Shown: positions 1-8,675, counted from the stretch's first letter. The stretch: DNA of 13,555 nt from Pseudomonadota bacterium (GCA_027295475.1 JAPUKV010000040.1:1-13555); one strand, 5' to 3'. The notes: generated from the letters alone by a model not told the origin. A program made the numbers and translations.

Positions 1-1125
1 GACATGTTGTTGCTCGATGAACCGACCAACCACCTCGATGCCGAGTCGGTCGCCTGGCTCGAACGTTTTCTTGAGGAATATCCCGGCACCGTTATTGCCG
101 TCACGCACGACCGTTACTTCCTCGACAACGTCGCTGGCTGGATTCTCGAACTGGACCGTGGCTATGGTATTCCCTGGAAAGGGAACTACTCGTCCTGGCT
201 ACAGCAAAAAGAACAACGCCTTGCGGCAGAAGCGGCATCGGAGAAAGCGAGGCATAAAGCCATTCAGGCAGAACTCGGGTGGGTGCGGGCCAATCCGCAG
301 GGTCGTCGCGCCAAGTCCAAGGCGCGCCTCAAGCAATTCGCAGAACTCTCGTCGCCAGCCTATCAGAAGCGGAACGAAACCAACGAGATCTATATTCCGC
401 CCGGACCGCGTCTCGGCGATCTCGTCATCGAAGTCAAGAGCTTGAAGAAAGGCTTCGGCGACCTGTTGCTGATGGACGATTTGAGTTTCACGTTGCCACC
501 GGGCGGCATCGCCGGGATCATCGGACCGAACGGTGCAGGTAAAACAACGTTGTTTCGGATGATTATCGGTACAGAACAGCCCGATTCGGGATCGATACGC
601 ATAGGCGACAGCGTCACGGTGGCCAGTGTCGATCAGTCCCGCGACAGCCTGGTTGACAGCAACACGATCTGGGAGGAAATATCTGGCGGTCAGGACCTGG
701 TGCAGGTAGGCAACTACGAGACACCATCACGCGCGTATGTCGGCAGGTTCAATTTCCGCGGCGCCGAGCAACAAAAGAAGATCGGTCTGCTGTCGGGCGG
801 TGAGAGAAACCGCGTCCATTTGGCGAAGATGCTAAAGGGTGGTGGTAACCTGCTGTTACTCGACGAACCGACCAACGACCTCGATGTCGAAACCTTAAGG
901 GCTTTGGAGCAGGCTTTGCTGGAATTCCCCGGATCCGCCGTTGTTATTTCACATGACCGCTGGTTCCTCGACCGGATAGCGACGCACATACTCGCGTTTG
1001 AAGGTGACAGCAAGGTCGTCTGGTTCTCCGGCAACTACTCGGAGTATGAGGAAGACCGGAAACGCCGCCTTGGCAGCGACGCAGTGCGGCCGCAGCGCAT
1101 CAAATACAAGCGATTGAGCGCCTGA
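1..1125 (+). CDS. ettA: Energy-dependent translational throttle protein EttA (ABC-F ATPase), 5' end missing
   Basis: This is the C-terminal 374 residues of an ABC-F protein. In known EttA the protein binds the ribosomal E site and gates the first elongation step according to ATP/ADP level; it is soluble, not a transporter. The fragment opens in Walker B of the first ABC domain ([11 protein letters not shown]) and then shows its H-switch ([10 protein letters not shown]). The charged interdomain arm (P-site tRNA interaction motif) follows at roughly residues 60-135 of the fragment. The second ABC domain is complete: Walker A GPNGAGKT, signature LLSGGERNR, Walker [13 protein letters not shown] and H-switch [10 protein letters not shown]. 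The PtIM wording ([34 protein letters not shown]) and the RIKYKR tail match EttA rather than Uup or YheS. About 180 N-terminal residues lie left of the window. The stop shares one base with the start of the next gene, which suggests translational coupling. Confidence 0.96.
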   Translation, partial: DMLLLDEPTNHLDAESVAWLERFLEEYPGTVIAVTHDRYFLDNVAGWILELDRGYGIPWKGNYSSWLQQKEQRLAAEAASEKARHKAIQAELGWVRANPQGRRAKSKARLKQFAELSSPAYQKRNETNEIYIPPGPRLGDLVIEVKSLKKGFGDLLLMDDLSFTLPPGGIAGIIGPNGAGKTTLFRMIIGTEQPDSGSIRIGDSVTVASVDQSRDSLVDSNTIWEEISGGQDLVQVGNYETPSRAYVGRFNFRGAEQQKKIGLLSGGERNRVHLAKMLKGGGNLLLLDEPTNDLDVETLRALEQALLEFPGSAVVISHDRWFLDRIATHILAFEGDSKVVWFSGNYSEYEEDRKRRLGSDAVRPQRIKYKRLSA

Positions 1126-1790
1126 TGAACCTGCTAATCGGAATCAGCGTGACCTTTACGCTGTTCGCGTTGTTCTTCTTGATACGGGCGGTTCGCTGCA
1201 CCCGGCGTGGTCGCATCCTCAGGGCGGGCGGGTCTGGGCTCAGTGGCGTCGTATCCGCGGTGTTGGCAGGCGCAGCTCTCCTGCTCGCGTTCAACTATTA
1301 CAGCTATGGCCGCCTGGTTGCCGAAAAGGTGATATCGAGTATTCAGTTCAGACAGTTGGCGCCAGACGAGTATCAGGCGCGGCTGATGATCAGCGGCGAA
1401 CGAGACCGGTTCTACAGACTGCGCGGCAACGAATGGCAGTTGGATGCGCGACTCATAAACTGGAAGCCACCTGCGACAATCCTCGGCCTGGACCCTATTT
1501 ATCGCCTGGAACGTTTGAGCGGCCGGTTTTCGGACATTGACCGTGAGCGGACTGAGGCTCGAACCGTGCACGCGTTGTCGCCGGAACCGTTTCTGGACGT
1601 CTGGACTATTGCCATGCGGTTTCCGCTGCTGGCGCCGGGCGTAGACGCCTACTACGGAACGGCGACCTATGTTCCAATGGCGGATGGCGCCCGTTTCGAC
1701 GTCAGTCTGAGCCGGGATGCGCTGATTGCGCGACCCATCAATGATGCGGCACGGGCGGCCGTCGGCCGCTGGGGAACTGTCCCCGAGTAG
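1125..1790 (+). CDS. Conserved membrane protein with two N-terminal helices, function unknown
   Basis: The protein has 221 residues. Two hydrophobic segments (about residues 3-20 and 39-56) flank a basic loop (RCTRRGRILR), so the likely topology is a helical hairpin in the inner membrane. A soluble domain of about 160 residues follows. It contains FYRLRGNEWQLDARLINWK, a YRLERLSGRFSDI stretch, and near the end an ARPINDAARAAVGRWG segment. From memory, similar proteins occur in pseudomonads and relatives, sometimes labelled 'multidrug transporter'. Nothing here supports transport: two helices are too few for a pump. The ATG overlaps the ettA stop by one base (TGATG), so it is probably translated by coupling. 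The 3' end runs into an AT-rich gap without an obvious terminator. That this is a real gene is likely; its function is unknown. Confidence 0.82.
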   Translation: MNLLIGISVTFTLFALFFLIRAVRCTRRGRILRAGGSGLSGVVSAVLAGAALLLAFNYYSYGRLVAEKVISSIQFRQLAPDEYQARLMISGERDRFYRLRGNEWQLDARLINWKPPATILGLDPIYRLERLSGRFSDIDRERTEARTVHALSPEPFLDVWTIAMRFPLLAPGVDAYYGTATYVPMADGARFDVSLSRDALIARPINDAARAAVGRWGTVPE

Positions 1791-1804
1791 AAAGTGTCAG
1801 TAAT

Positions 1805-1912
1805 ATGCAGACAATGAAAAAAGAAAAGCCGATTTCCGAATTATGTTTAACCAAAGCGGCTGAGGTGGATACTGAGGATATACTTATAAGCTGCTGTCAG
1901 GCTTCACATTAA
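1805..1912 (+). CDS. Possible small protein of 35 residues in an AT-rich gap
   Basis: An ATG-to-TAA reading frame of 35 codons fills most of the 154-base gap between two plus-strand genes. It starts MQTMKKEKPISEL and contains an acidic middle (EVDTEDILIS) and a CC pair. The base composition is clearly AT-richer than the flanking genes. No convincing Shine-Dalgarno sequence precedes the first ATG, and the second ATG (codon 4) is no better served. I do not recognise the peptide. It may simply be an open stretch of 3'/5' untranslated sequence, so it is listed as a candidate only. Confidence 0.15.
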   Translation: MQTMKKEKPISELCLTKAAEVDTEDILISCCQASH

Positions 1913-1944
1913 AGAAAGCCACCAGCACTATAAGAAAGAGAACA

Positions 1945-2637
1945 ATGGCAATCATAATAGAGCGGGACCAGGGACTTCAGCAGCAGACCGACGAGCAATT
2001 CGGTCTGGAGTGCCCGTATTGCGGTGTCTATGCCCACATGACGTCGCAGTCCGTTCCTGACTTTGCGAATCTGCTGAAAGATAAGCCGAAGCACGTAGGA
2101 CTCGTTTATCAATGCGATGCCTGCCATGCGCCGATATTTCTGCGCTTCGCGGTCAAGGAATACAAAGAGGACGGCATCGAGCTGTACAGGAACTTCATCG
2201 AGCTCGAGAGACCGAAAGAAAAATTCTCGTTCTCCTATCTGCCGAAAGTCACGGAAATTCTCTTTCGGGAGGCGCTCGCCTGTTACTCGAACAATAGTTT
2301 CAATGCATTTGCATCGATGTGCAGGCGCACCGCGGCAAGCTCGTTTCCGGCGATTGGCGATAGCGGCAGACTCAAGGCATTTGACGAAGTCATGGTTGCA
2401 CAGGACATCGCCGAGATCGATGACAACAGTTTTGCACCGATCAAGAGGATCCTGCTCGAATCGACCGATGAAGAAGACCTGCCCATGCTCAATCGTGCAC
2501 AGGCTGGCGTCTTGCTCGAAGTGCTCAAGGACATGTTGTATCAATGCTTCGTGCGCCGCGGAAAACTCACCCGTGCCATCAAGGTCAGGCGGTTTTTCGT
2601 CCAGGAGGGCAACAGCAGTTTGAGACCGACAGCGTAG
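1945..2637 (+). CDS. DUF4145-type protein with N-terminal zinc ribbon
   Basis: The protein has 230 residues. The N-terminus carries a probable zinc ribbon with paired cysteines: Cys23/Cys26 (ECPYCG) and Cys57/Cys60 (QCDACH). A mostly helical domain follows, with a segment typical of DUF4145 (FREALACYSNNSFNAFASMCRRTAASSF, about residues 113-140, shown in part: FREALACYSNN). A later helical region contains LLEVLKDMLYQCFV. The family has no firmly assigned reaction. It is thought to share the HEPN-type helical fold, but I see no R-x4-6-H catalytic motif, so RNase activity is not suggested. The ATG at 1945 has a weak purine-rich site (AAGAAAGAG) just upstream. The TAG stop falls inside the GTAGGAGC arm of an intergenic palindrome, so the natural C-terminus may once have been different. 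The gene appears monocistronic and faces purL. Confidence 0.8.
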   Translation: MAIIIERDQGLQQQTDEQFGLECPYCGVYAHMTSQSVPDFANLLKDKPKHVGLVYQCDACHAPIFLRFAVKEYKEDGIELYRNFIELERPKEKFSFSYLPKVTEILFREALACYSNNSFNAFASMCRRTAASSFPAIGDSGRLKAFDEVMVAQDIAEIDDNSFAPIKRILLESTDEEDLPMLNRAQAGVLLEVLKDMLYQCFVRRGKLTRAIKVRRFFVQEGNSSLRPTA

Positions 2638-2753
2638 GAGCTGTCCGACCGCCATGGATGGCGGGAGTGCAGTTGTTGCAGGAGCATTCACCTGCCTGAC
2701 GGGCGATCACTGATCTTCGGTATTTTTTCGCCCGTCAGTACGGGCTCCTACGC
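2632..2753. repeat. Composite intergenic palindromic repeat (GTAGGAGC family)
   Basis: A perfect 10-base inverted repeat, GCGTAGGAGC at 2632-2641 and GCTCCTACGC at 2744-2753, brackets about 100 bases. Inside the left end sits a tight hairpin, CCGCCAT-GG-ATGGCGG (2649-2664). A further GCAGGAGC copy lies near 2678. At the right end, read on the minus strand, is GTAGGAGCCCGTACTGACGGGCGA, whose CCCGT/ACGGG arms pair. GTAGGAGC units carrying GC-rich hairpins are common, dispersed between genes in many Gammaproteobacteria; this is family knowledge and not tested here. The element fills the convergent gap between the DUF4145 gene and purL and overlaps the stop codon of the former. Confidence 0.7.
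2696..2738. terminator. 11-bp stem-loop between convergent genes, possible bidirectional terminator
   Basis: CTGACGGGCGA (2696-2706) pairs perfectly with TCGCCCGTCAG (2728-2738) across a 21-base loop that contains a T-run (TATTTTTT). It lies between the stops of the DUF4145 gene and purL, where a terminator for both strands is expected. Neither strand has a T-tract directly after the stem, so it does not meet the usual intrinsic-terminator form. The pairing also competes with the CCCGT/ACGGG hairpin of the surrounding repeat. Its role as a terminator is inferred from position. Confidence 0.35.
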
Positions 2754-2777
2754 GACGTACCACTTCGTTGCAAGCAA

Positions 2778-5700
2778 TCAGGAAACCGCGACCCGGGCGT
2801 TTCTGAAAATTCGCATCCATGCGCCATCGTCACCCCAGTTATCCGGGTGCCACGAGTTTTGCGTCGTTCTGGCGACTCGTTCGGGATGCGGCATCATGAT
2901 AGTAACGCGGCCGTCTTCATTGCTGAGACCACAGATTCCGTTTACGGAGCCGTTCGGGTTGGCCGGATAGGTCTCAGCAACGCTTCCATAATTATCAATG
3001 TAATGAAGTGCCACCAGCGTCTCTGCCACCGCCTGGTCAGTCGCGTTGAAGAAACTCGCTCGTCCTTCCCCGTGCGACGTAGCGATCGGTAGTCGGCAAC
3101 CTGCCATACCCGACAAGAAAACGGATCGACTGTCACATATTTCAACGAGGCTGAACCTGGCCTCGAATTGCTCTGATTTGTTGCGAAGAAAATTTGGCCA
3201 GTACGCGGAGCCAGGAATCAATTCCCGCAGGTGCGACAGCATCTGACAGCCGTTGCAAACGCCGAGAGCGAAACTATCGCCGCGTGCAAAAAATTCCGCG
3301 AACTGATCGCGCGTCTGCGAATGATTAAGAATGGATTTTGCCCAGCCGCCACCGGCACCGAGGACATCACCGAACGAGAATCCACCACAGGCGACAATGC
3401 CCTGATAATTTCCCAGTTCATCTCTGCCGTCGAAGAGATCGCTCATGTGTACATCGATCGCGTCGAAGCCCGCACGCATGAAAGCTGCCGCCATCTCGTA
3501 CTGACTGTTTACGCCCTGCTCCCTGAGAATAGCAACTCGCGGTTGCTCGCCTCCAATCAACGGGGCGGCGATATCTTCGGACGGATCGAAGTTGAGACAA
3601 ACGTTCAGGCCCGGATCCTTGCTGTCCAGTATGCGGTCATACTCTTGCCGCGCCGTTTCAGGATTATCGCGGAGAGATTGCAGCCGGTAACTCGTCTCCG
3701 ACCATTCCCGCTGCATGCGAGTACGATCCATTCTGAAGACGACCTCGTCGTCGCTGCAAATGCTCAGTCGGTCGTTCGAATCGACATGTCCAATCAGCAC
3801 CCATGCGGAATCACGCCTGTCCAGGACCGCCTGGGCTTCGGCCAGCTTGCTGTCAGCCACCTGCACTACTGCGCCGAGTTCCTCGTTGAATAACTGTGCC
3901 AGGATATCGCGGTCCGGCCCGGCCAGGCTTAGCGACGCCCCGAGCCGGCCGGCGAACATCATTTCGGCGACCGTCACCAGAAGGCCGCCATCCGAGCGGT
4001 CATGGTAAGCAAGGATCAAACGTTTCTCTCTGAGTTCTTGTATCGCCTGGAAAAAATTTCGCAGTCGTCGCGGGTGGTCGAGATCGGGTGTCTCACCACC
4101 GTGGCGGCAAAAGGCCTGAGCCAGGCAGGACCCGCCGAGCCGCCTGAGGCCCCCGCCCAGATCGATCAGCAACAGGTGGCTGGCTTCGTCGACGCGCTGC
4201 AGTTGTGGCGTCAGGTGGCGGCGAACGTCGCTAACCGGTGCAAACGCCGAGACGATCAAGGACACCGGTGCGACTACCTGGTATTCGCCATCCTCATCTT
4301 GCCATTGAGTTCGTAACGATAACGAGTCTTTGCCGACCGGAATCGCAATGCGGAGTTCACGGCATAACTCGTGACTGACTGCTTTGACGGTATCGAACAG
4401 ATTGGCGTCTTCGCCCGGGTGCCCGGCGGCTGCCATCCAGTTTGCGGAAAGTCTGATTTTGCTGATGTCGTCGATCGCGGCAGCGGCAATGTTAGTGACG
4501 GCTTCGCCAACCGCTATGCGCCCGGATGCCGGTGCGTTTATCGTCGCAAGCGGCGTCCGCTCACCCATCGACATGGCTTCTCCGCTAATGCCCTCGAAAC
4601 TGCTTGCGGTGATTGCCACGTCACTGACGGGCACCTGCCATGGGCCGACAAGCTGGTCTCTCACACAAAGACCGCCGACCGTTCGGTCGCCGATGTGTAT
4701 CAGGAATGATTTATCGGCCACTGCCGGAAATCGCAACACGCGCAGTACCGCGTCTTCGAGTTCGATCCCGTCAATATCCAGTTCCTGTCGCAGGCGCGGC
4801 AGGCGCGTAACGTCGCGAGTCGTTTTCGGCAGCTTACCGAGCAACATTTCCATGGGCATGTCGACGCTGCGATTGCCGAACTCCCTGTCCGTAACAAGCA
4901 ATATCCGGTCATCGGTAAGAGTGCCGATCACCGCAACTGGGCAACGTTCGCGATCACACAAGTTCGAAAACTCGTCGATTCGTTCGTCGGCAATGACGAG
5001 GACGTACCGCTCCTGAGCTTCGTTACACCAGATACCCATCGGCGACATGCCCGGTTCGGCGTTCGGCACATCACGCAGTTCGACCCGCGCACCCAGGCGG
5101 CTATGGTCGACCGCCTCCGGCACTGCATTCGACAGACCGCCCGCACCCACGTCATGAATAAGCAGGATCGGGTTCGCTTCGCCCATTGCCCAGCACCGGT
5201 CGATGACCTCCTGGGCGCGGCGCTCGATTTCAGGATTGCCCCGCTGGACCGAGGCGAAGTCCAGGTCCTCGTGGCTGGCGCCGCTGGCGAGGCTGGACGC
5301 AGCCCCTCCACCCAGACCAATCAACATTGCGGGCCCCCCGATGACCACCAGCCTGGCGCCGACGGGCACATCGACCTTCAGTGCATGTTCTTCGCGAACA
5401 TTGCCCATGCCGCCGGCGATCATGATCGGCTTGTGGTAGCCGCGAATTTCGTTTTTCGTTGGGCCCGGCGCTTCAAACGTGCGGAAGTAACCGAGCAGGT
5501 TCGGCCGGCCGAATTCATTATTAAAGGCGGCGCCTCCAATCGGGCCCTCGAGCATGATCTCCAACGGTGTGGCCATTCTGCCGGGATGAGCGAAAGCCTG
5601 TTCCCACGGCTGGGCGAAGCCGGGAATACGCAAGTGCGAGACTGTAAAGCCTGTCAGGCCGGCTTTCGGCTTGGCGCCGAGGCCGGTTGCGCCTTCATCG

Positions 5701-6647
5701 CGAATTTCTCCGCCTGCTCCGGTTGCGGCGCCCGCGAACGGAGAAATCGCGGTCGGATGATTGTGGGTCTCCACTTTCATCACGATCTGGATCGGTTCAT
5801 CGCTGTAACGATATTGCCGGTCGCGTCCGGGCATCAGGCGTTGCCCTCGCCAGCCCTCGATCACGGCGGCATTGTCGGAGTAAGCCGAGATGACGCCGTT
5901 GGGGCTCGCCTCGGTCGTGCTTCGAATCATGTCGAAGAGTCTCAGGTCTTGCGGCTCACCATCGATAATCCAGTCAGCCCTGAAAATCTTGTGACGACAG
6001 TGTTCGGAATTCGCCTGGGCAAACATCATGAGTTCGGCGTCAGTGGGATTACGCCGCAAATCTGCATAATTAGCGTACAGATATTCGATTTCGTCGGCAG
6101 ATAAAGCGAGACCGAGCTCGCTGTTTGCCCGGACAAGTGCATCCGGGCCGTCCTTCAGCAACGGAACCGTCCCAAGCGGCAACGGCGCATGCGTCTCGAA
6201 CAGCATTTCGGCCTGGTCACCGTTTTCGATAAGCGTTTCGGTCATGCGATCGAACAGGTGTCGGCCTACCGCGGCGAGACTCGCCTTGCCCGGGTCTGCT
6301 TTGAACAGTAGTCCATAACAGATGCCGCGCTCAATGCGCTCGATCGTATCCAGGCCGCAGGCATGTGCGATATCCGTAGCCTTGCTCGACCAGGGGGAGA
6401 TCGTGCCTGGGCGGGGCACGGTAAAAAGCCGCCTGGCATCTGGTGGCAGTTGCGCGACCGGATCGCCAGCGAGCAACAAATCATCCAGGCGCTTGCCGTG
6501 TTCCGCGCTCAGTGGTTCCGTGACGCTGACGAAATAGGCATATCTTGCATGGATTTCGTCAATGCCCGGCTCGGACTGCCGCAAGACGGACAATAATTTG
6601 TTGAGCCGGAATTCCGATAACGCGGACTGACCCGGCAACTCCAGCAT
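2778..6647 (-). CDS. purL: Phosphoribosylformylglycinamidine synthase (FGAM synthase, fused large form)
   Basis: PurL catalyses the fourth step of de novo purine synthesis: FGAR + glutamine + ATP give FGAM + glutamate. This is the single-chain proteobacterial form, 1,289 residues from the chosen ATG. In order it has an N-terminal PurS-like part, a linker ([25 protein letters not shown]), the first AIR-synthase-type domain with [12 protein letters not shown] near residues 293-304 (His295), and a second degenerate AIRS-like half. A class I glutamine amidotransferase domain ends the protein. Its nucleophile is Cys1131 (GVCNGCQM) and its His1254 and Glu1256 lie in PHPERVA, so the triad is intact. 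The reading frame opens 45 bases earlier at a TTG (6692) with a TTAAGG site about 10 bases before it. I prefer the ATG at 6647 because [19 protein letters not shown] aligns with the usual PurL N-terminus; the extension does not. Confidence 0.97.
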   Translation of the reverse strand: MLELPGQSALSEFRLNKLLSVLRQSEPGIDEIHARYAYFVSVTEPLSAEHGKRLDDLLLAGDPVAQLPPDARRLFTVPRPGTISPWSSKATDIAHACGLDTIERIERGICYGLLFKADPGKASLAAVGRHLFDRMTETLIENGDQAEMLFETHAPLPLGTVPLLKDGPDALVRANSELGLALSADEIEYLYANYADLRRNPTDAELMMFAQANSEHCRHKIFRADWIIDGEPQDLRLFDMIRSTTEASPNGVISAYSDNAAVIEGWRGQRLMPGRDRQYRYSDEPIQIVMKVETHNHPTAISPFAGAATGAGGEIRDEGATGLGAKPKAGLTGFTVSHLRIPGFAQPWEQAFAHPGRMATPLEIMLEGPIGGAAFNNEFGRPNLLGYFRTFEAPGPTKNEIRGYHKPIMIAGGMGNVREEHALKVDVPVGARLVVIGGPAMLIGLGGGAASSLASGASHEDLDFASVQRGNPEIERRAQEVIDRCWAMGEANPILLIHDVGAGGLSNAVPEAVDHSRLGARVELRDVPNAEPGMSPMGIWCNEAQERYVLVIADERIDEFSNLCDRERCPVAVIGTLTDDRILLVTDREFGNRSVDMPMEMLLGKLPKTTRDVTRLPRLRQELDIDGIELEDAVLRVLRFPAVADKSFLIHIGDRTVGGLCVRDQLVGPWQVPVSDVAITASSFEGISGEAMSMGERTPLATINAPASGRIAVGEAVTNIAAAAIDDISKIRLSANWMAAAGHPGEDANLFDTVKAVSHELCRELRIAIPVGKDSLSLRTQWQDEDGEYQVVAPVSLIVSAFAPVSDVRRHLTPQLQRVDEASHLLLIDLGGGLRRLGGSCLAQAFCRHGGETPDLDHPRRLRNFFQAIQELREKRLILAYHDRSDGGLLVTVAEMMFAGRLGASLSLAGPDRDILAQLFNEELGAVVQVADSKLAEAQAVLDRRDSAWVLIGHVDSNDRLSICSDDEVVFRMDRTRMQREWSETSYRLQSLRDNPETARQEYDRILDSKDPGLNVCLNFDPSEDIAAPLIGGEQPRVAILREQGVNSQYEMAAAFMRAGFDAIDVHMSDLFDGRDELGNYQGIVACGGFSFGDVLGAGGGWAKSILNHSQTRDQFAEFFARGDSFALGVCNGCQMLSHLRELIPGSAYWPNFLRNKSEQFEARFSLVEICDSRSVFLSGMAGCRLPIATSHGEGRASFFNATDQAVAETLVALHYIDNYGSVAETYPANPNGSVNGICGLSNEDGRVTIMMPHPERVARTTQNSWHPDNWGDDGAWMRIFRNARVAVS

Positions 6648-6735
6648 TTTTATCGAAGTTTGAACCGGCAGATCAGTCGCAGGTTTGGACAAGCTGACGC
6701 AACCTTAATCGCTGCAGAGTGTTTGAAGAACCGGG

Positions 6736-6765
6736 ATCATACCTGCTCCGCCCGCTACCCGTAAA
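6736..6765 (-). promoter_or_regulatory. Candidate sigma-70 promoter for purL
   Basis: Read on the minus strand, TTTACG (6760-6765) serves as -35 and TATGAT (6736-6741) as -10, with an 18-base spacer. The -10 matches consensus at five of six positions and the -35 at four. It sits in the gap between the DUF1820 gene and purL, about 90 bases before the purL ATG. purL could therefore be transcribed separately from the upstream gene. The evidence is the motif match and its position only. Confidence 0.35.
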
Positions 6766-6782
6766 CGCAAGCGCGATTGCCG

Positions 6783-7118
6783 CTAGCTGGATGATTCGCC
6801 ACCCGGTGTGTAAACGGGGACGGGAAACTGTGCGATATTCCCGCCCTCCAGCTTGCTGATCTTGCTCGCGCCCTGCTTTTTGACTTCATCGATCCGAATG
6901 ATGGTGTGCATCGGCAAATACGTTCTTTCGACGCCTGCAAACTCCGATTTGATCTTCTCTTCGGAGGGGTCGACGACGACCGAGCTGCGCTCGCCGAAAA
7001 CCAGTTTCTCAACCTCGATAAAGCCGAACAGGGCGCCTTGGCCGATGTTGCGGGCATAGATCTCGTACACCTTGCCCTGGCTCACGAAGATGATTTTATA
7101 GAGTCGTTTGCTGGCCAT
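6783..7118 (-). CDS. DUF1820 family protein
   Basis: This small protein of 111 residues matches the DUF1820 pattern: MASKRLYKIIFVSQGKVYEIYAR at the N-terminus (shown in part: LYKIIFVSQGKVYEIYAR), then GFIEVEKLVFGERSSVVVDP, and TYLPMHTIIRIDEV before a variable tail. The family is confined largely to Gammaproteobacteria and nearby Proteobacteria, and its biochemical role is unknown. The length is normal for the family. No signal peptide or membrane segment is present, so it is probably cytoplasmic. The ATG at 7118 has no clear Shine-Dalgarno sequence. It lies 135 bases upstream of purL on the same strand and divergent from the FHA gene. Confidence 0.9.
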   Translation of the reverse strand: MASKRLYKIIFVSQGKVYEIYARNIGQGALFGFIEVEKLVFGERSSVVVDPSEEKIKSEFAGVERTYLPMHTIIRIDEVKKQGASKISKLEGGNIAQFPVPVYTPGGESSS

Positions 7119-7194
7119 TGTAGGTCGTTTCGCGGGCTTTGACGTTGCCCAGGACGGGCCATTAGTTTACCCAATATTTTCTCGCAATACCGTA

Positions 7195-7222
7195 GCTATC
7201 GAGTCCCGCGAATGTTTGTCAT
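7195..7222 (-). promoter_or_regulatory. Weak candidate promoter for the DUF1820 gene
   Basis: On the minus strand ATGACA (7217-7222, five of six to the -35 consensus) is followed after 16 bases by GATAGC (7195-7200, three of six to the -10). The distance to the DUF1820 ATG is about 76 bases. The divergent gap must hold a promoter for this gene, and this is the best pair I found, but the -10 is poor. Confidence 0.2.
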
Positions 7223-7292
7223 ATATGGTCTATTTATCGCTTTTTGGGCCCCGCTAGGTATCGCGGTCAAATCGATTTATGTGAACTGCTAG

Positions 7293-7328
7293 GCAGCGCC
7301 AAATCACTGCTTCGCTGCACTATTTGGC
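7293..7328 (+). promoter_or_regulatory. Overlapping inverted repeats upstream of the FHA gene (possible leader RNA structure)
   Basis: Two stems interlock. GCAGCG (7293-7298) pairs with CGCTGC (7313-7318), and GCCAAAT (7298-7304) pairs with ATTTGGC (7322-7328). Because the arms alternate, the two stems are either mutually exclusive or form a pseudoknot-like fold. A third, separate hairpin GCCGGAA-GCA-TTCCGGC (7345-7361) follows before the ATG at 7392. There is no T-tract directly after either structure. As DNA the arms could equally be operator half-sites. The pairing is seen directly; any regulatory role is inferred. Confidence 0.3.
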
Positions 7329-7391
7329 TTAACTGTTCCCCCGGGCCGGAAGCATTCCGGCGCCGGCGGACCTGCATGGACGAGTGACACG

Positions 7392-8675
7392 ATGCCACTG
7401 CGGCTGAAAGTAACAAGCGAACAAAAGGAACTCCTCGGGGAGGACTATCTCCATGAGTTCGATGCAGAAGGCGGCACGATCGGCCGTTCGCTCGACAACG
7501 ACTGGATCCTGCCCGATCCCGACCACTATATCTCCGGAAAACATGCCACTGTCGATTTCCAGAGCGGCGCCTATTACCTCGCCGACATCAGTACCAACGG
7601 CGTCTATATCAACGATGCCGACGAGCCGCTTGGCAGGGGAAACCCGCGCAGGCTTTTCGATGGCGACACGATCAGCATGGGTGACTTCAAACTTGTAGTG
7701 TCGCTCGACGAAGGTCAGGACCTGGCGATACCACCTGATCCACCCGCCTCTGGCGTGCCGGATCACGCCGCACAACTTGTTCCCGAGGAAGCCCTAAAGA
7801 GCATCATTCAACTCCTCGACGAGGAAGAGATTACTGGCGACGCGGCGTTTAAGTCCACACTGTTTGGCAGCCCCGCCGAGGAGGCCCAGGTCGAGGAGAC
7901 CAGTGAAAAAGTCGACGACCAGGCAAAACCAGTCGCACCACCTGAACCGCCGAACGAGGTCTCGCCCGCAGATCTGTTGGATGCGCTGCTTGAAGGCGCA
8001 GGCATCAGCCGCTCTGAAATTCATCCGTCGATCGATCCCGTTGAGGTAATGCGCAACGCAGGTCAGGTCCTGGGGGAATTTATCGCCGGTACGACAGCGC
8101 TGTTGAAATCCCGCGCGAATCTCAAGAGCATGTTCCGCCTCGATCAGACAACCGTACTGCCGCGGCACAATAATCCGCTGAAATTATCCGAGAGCACCAA
8201 GGACTTGATGAAACAATTGCTCGTCGGTCGGGAAGGCGAATACCTCGGTCCGATCGATGCCGTCAAAGAGATCTGTCGCGACCTGATATTCCATCACGAC
8301 GCTGTGGTCGCAGCCATGACTGTGTCGTTCAACGAATTCGTCGGTCGTTTTGATCCGAATGAGCTGCAGGAGAATTTCGATATAACACTCAAGAAAAAGC
8401 CGTTGTTCAATGCACTGAATCAGCTCAGGTATTGGCAACTTTATTGTGAGCTCTATCCGATCATGACGCAACGCGACTCGGGACAATTCCCACACATGTT
8501 TGGCGAAGAGTTTGTCAGAGAGTACGAAAAGCAGATTGCCGAATTCAAACGCCTCGCGCACAGTCCTGACGACAGCCCACCGGTCCCGACTGTCAATGAC
8601 GTCGCTGATCCGCCGGAAAAAGGTGAATCGCTCCAGGAGCAGTCAGCGTTAGCGCGAGCTACCTCTAAAACTTGA
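7392..8675 (+). CDS. tagH: FHA-domain protein of the type VI secretion TagH family
   Basis: The protein has 427 residues. An N-terminal forkhead-associated domain (about residues 1-105) keeps the phosphothreonine-binding core: Gly31-Arg32 (IGRS), Ser48-x-x-His51 (ISGKH) and Asn69-Gly70 (STNGVYIN). An acidic, proline-rich linker runs to about residue 190. The C-terminal helical domain (about 190-395) resembles that of T6SS-associated FHA proteins, with LLDALLEGAGI, a SRANLKSMFRL segment, NNPLKLS and a RFDPNELQENF stretch. In T6SS loci such proteins bind phosphorylated partners and help turn on assembly. No signal peptide is present. A weak GGACGAG site precedes the ATG. No other T6SS gene lies within the window: the neighbours are DUF1820/purL and acs. 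The gene converges on acs with a 54-base gap lacking a good terminator. TagH membership is from motif recognition; a different FHA adaptor role is possible. Confidence 0.8.
   Translation: MPLRLKVTSEQKELLGEDYLHEFDAEGGTIGRSLDNDWILPDPDHYISGKHATVDFQSGAYYLADISTNGVYINDADEPLGRGNPRRLFDGDTISMGDFKLVVSLDEGQDLAIPPDPPASGVPDHAAQLVPEEALKSIIQLLDEEEITGDAAFKSTLFGSPAEEAQVEETSEKVDDQAKPVAPPEPPNEVSPADLLDALLEGAGISRSEIHPSIDPVEVMRNAGQVLGEFIAGTTALLKSRANLKSMFRLDQTTVLPRHNNPLKLSESTKDLMKQLLVGREGEYLGPIDAVKEICRDLIFHHDAVVAAMTVSFNEFVGRFDPNELQENFDITLKKKPLFNALNQLRYWQLYCELYPIMTQRDSGQFPHMFGEEFVREYEKQIAEFKRLAHSPDDSPPVPTVNDVADPPEKGESLQEQSALARATSKT

Noticed and set aside
1909..2691. 260-codon minus-strand open frame longer than the DUF4145 gene it overlaps
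   Set aside because: The plus-strand product has a paired-cysteine zinc ribbon and a recognisable family pattern; the minus-strand product has neither and also runs through the intergenic repeat.
3231..3893. 220-codon plus-strand open frame antisense to purL
   Set aside because: Same situation: it overlaps the amidotransferase region of purL and has no recognisable motif.
5103..6104. 333-codon plus-strand open frame antisense to purL
   Set aside because: It lies wholly inside purL, whose domains and catalytic residues are intact. The antisense translation shows no recognisable domain and is a by-product of GC-rich codon use.
6765..6780. PurR-like operator upstream of purL
   Set aside because: Only the half-site ACGCAA is good. 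The second half (TTGC) is at the wrong spacing, giving about 9 of 16 matches to the enterobacterial consensus.
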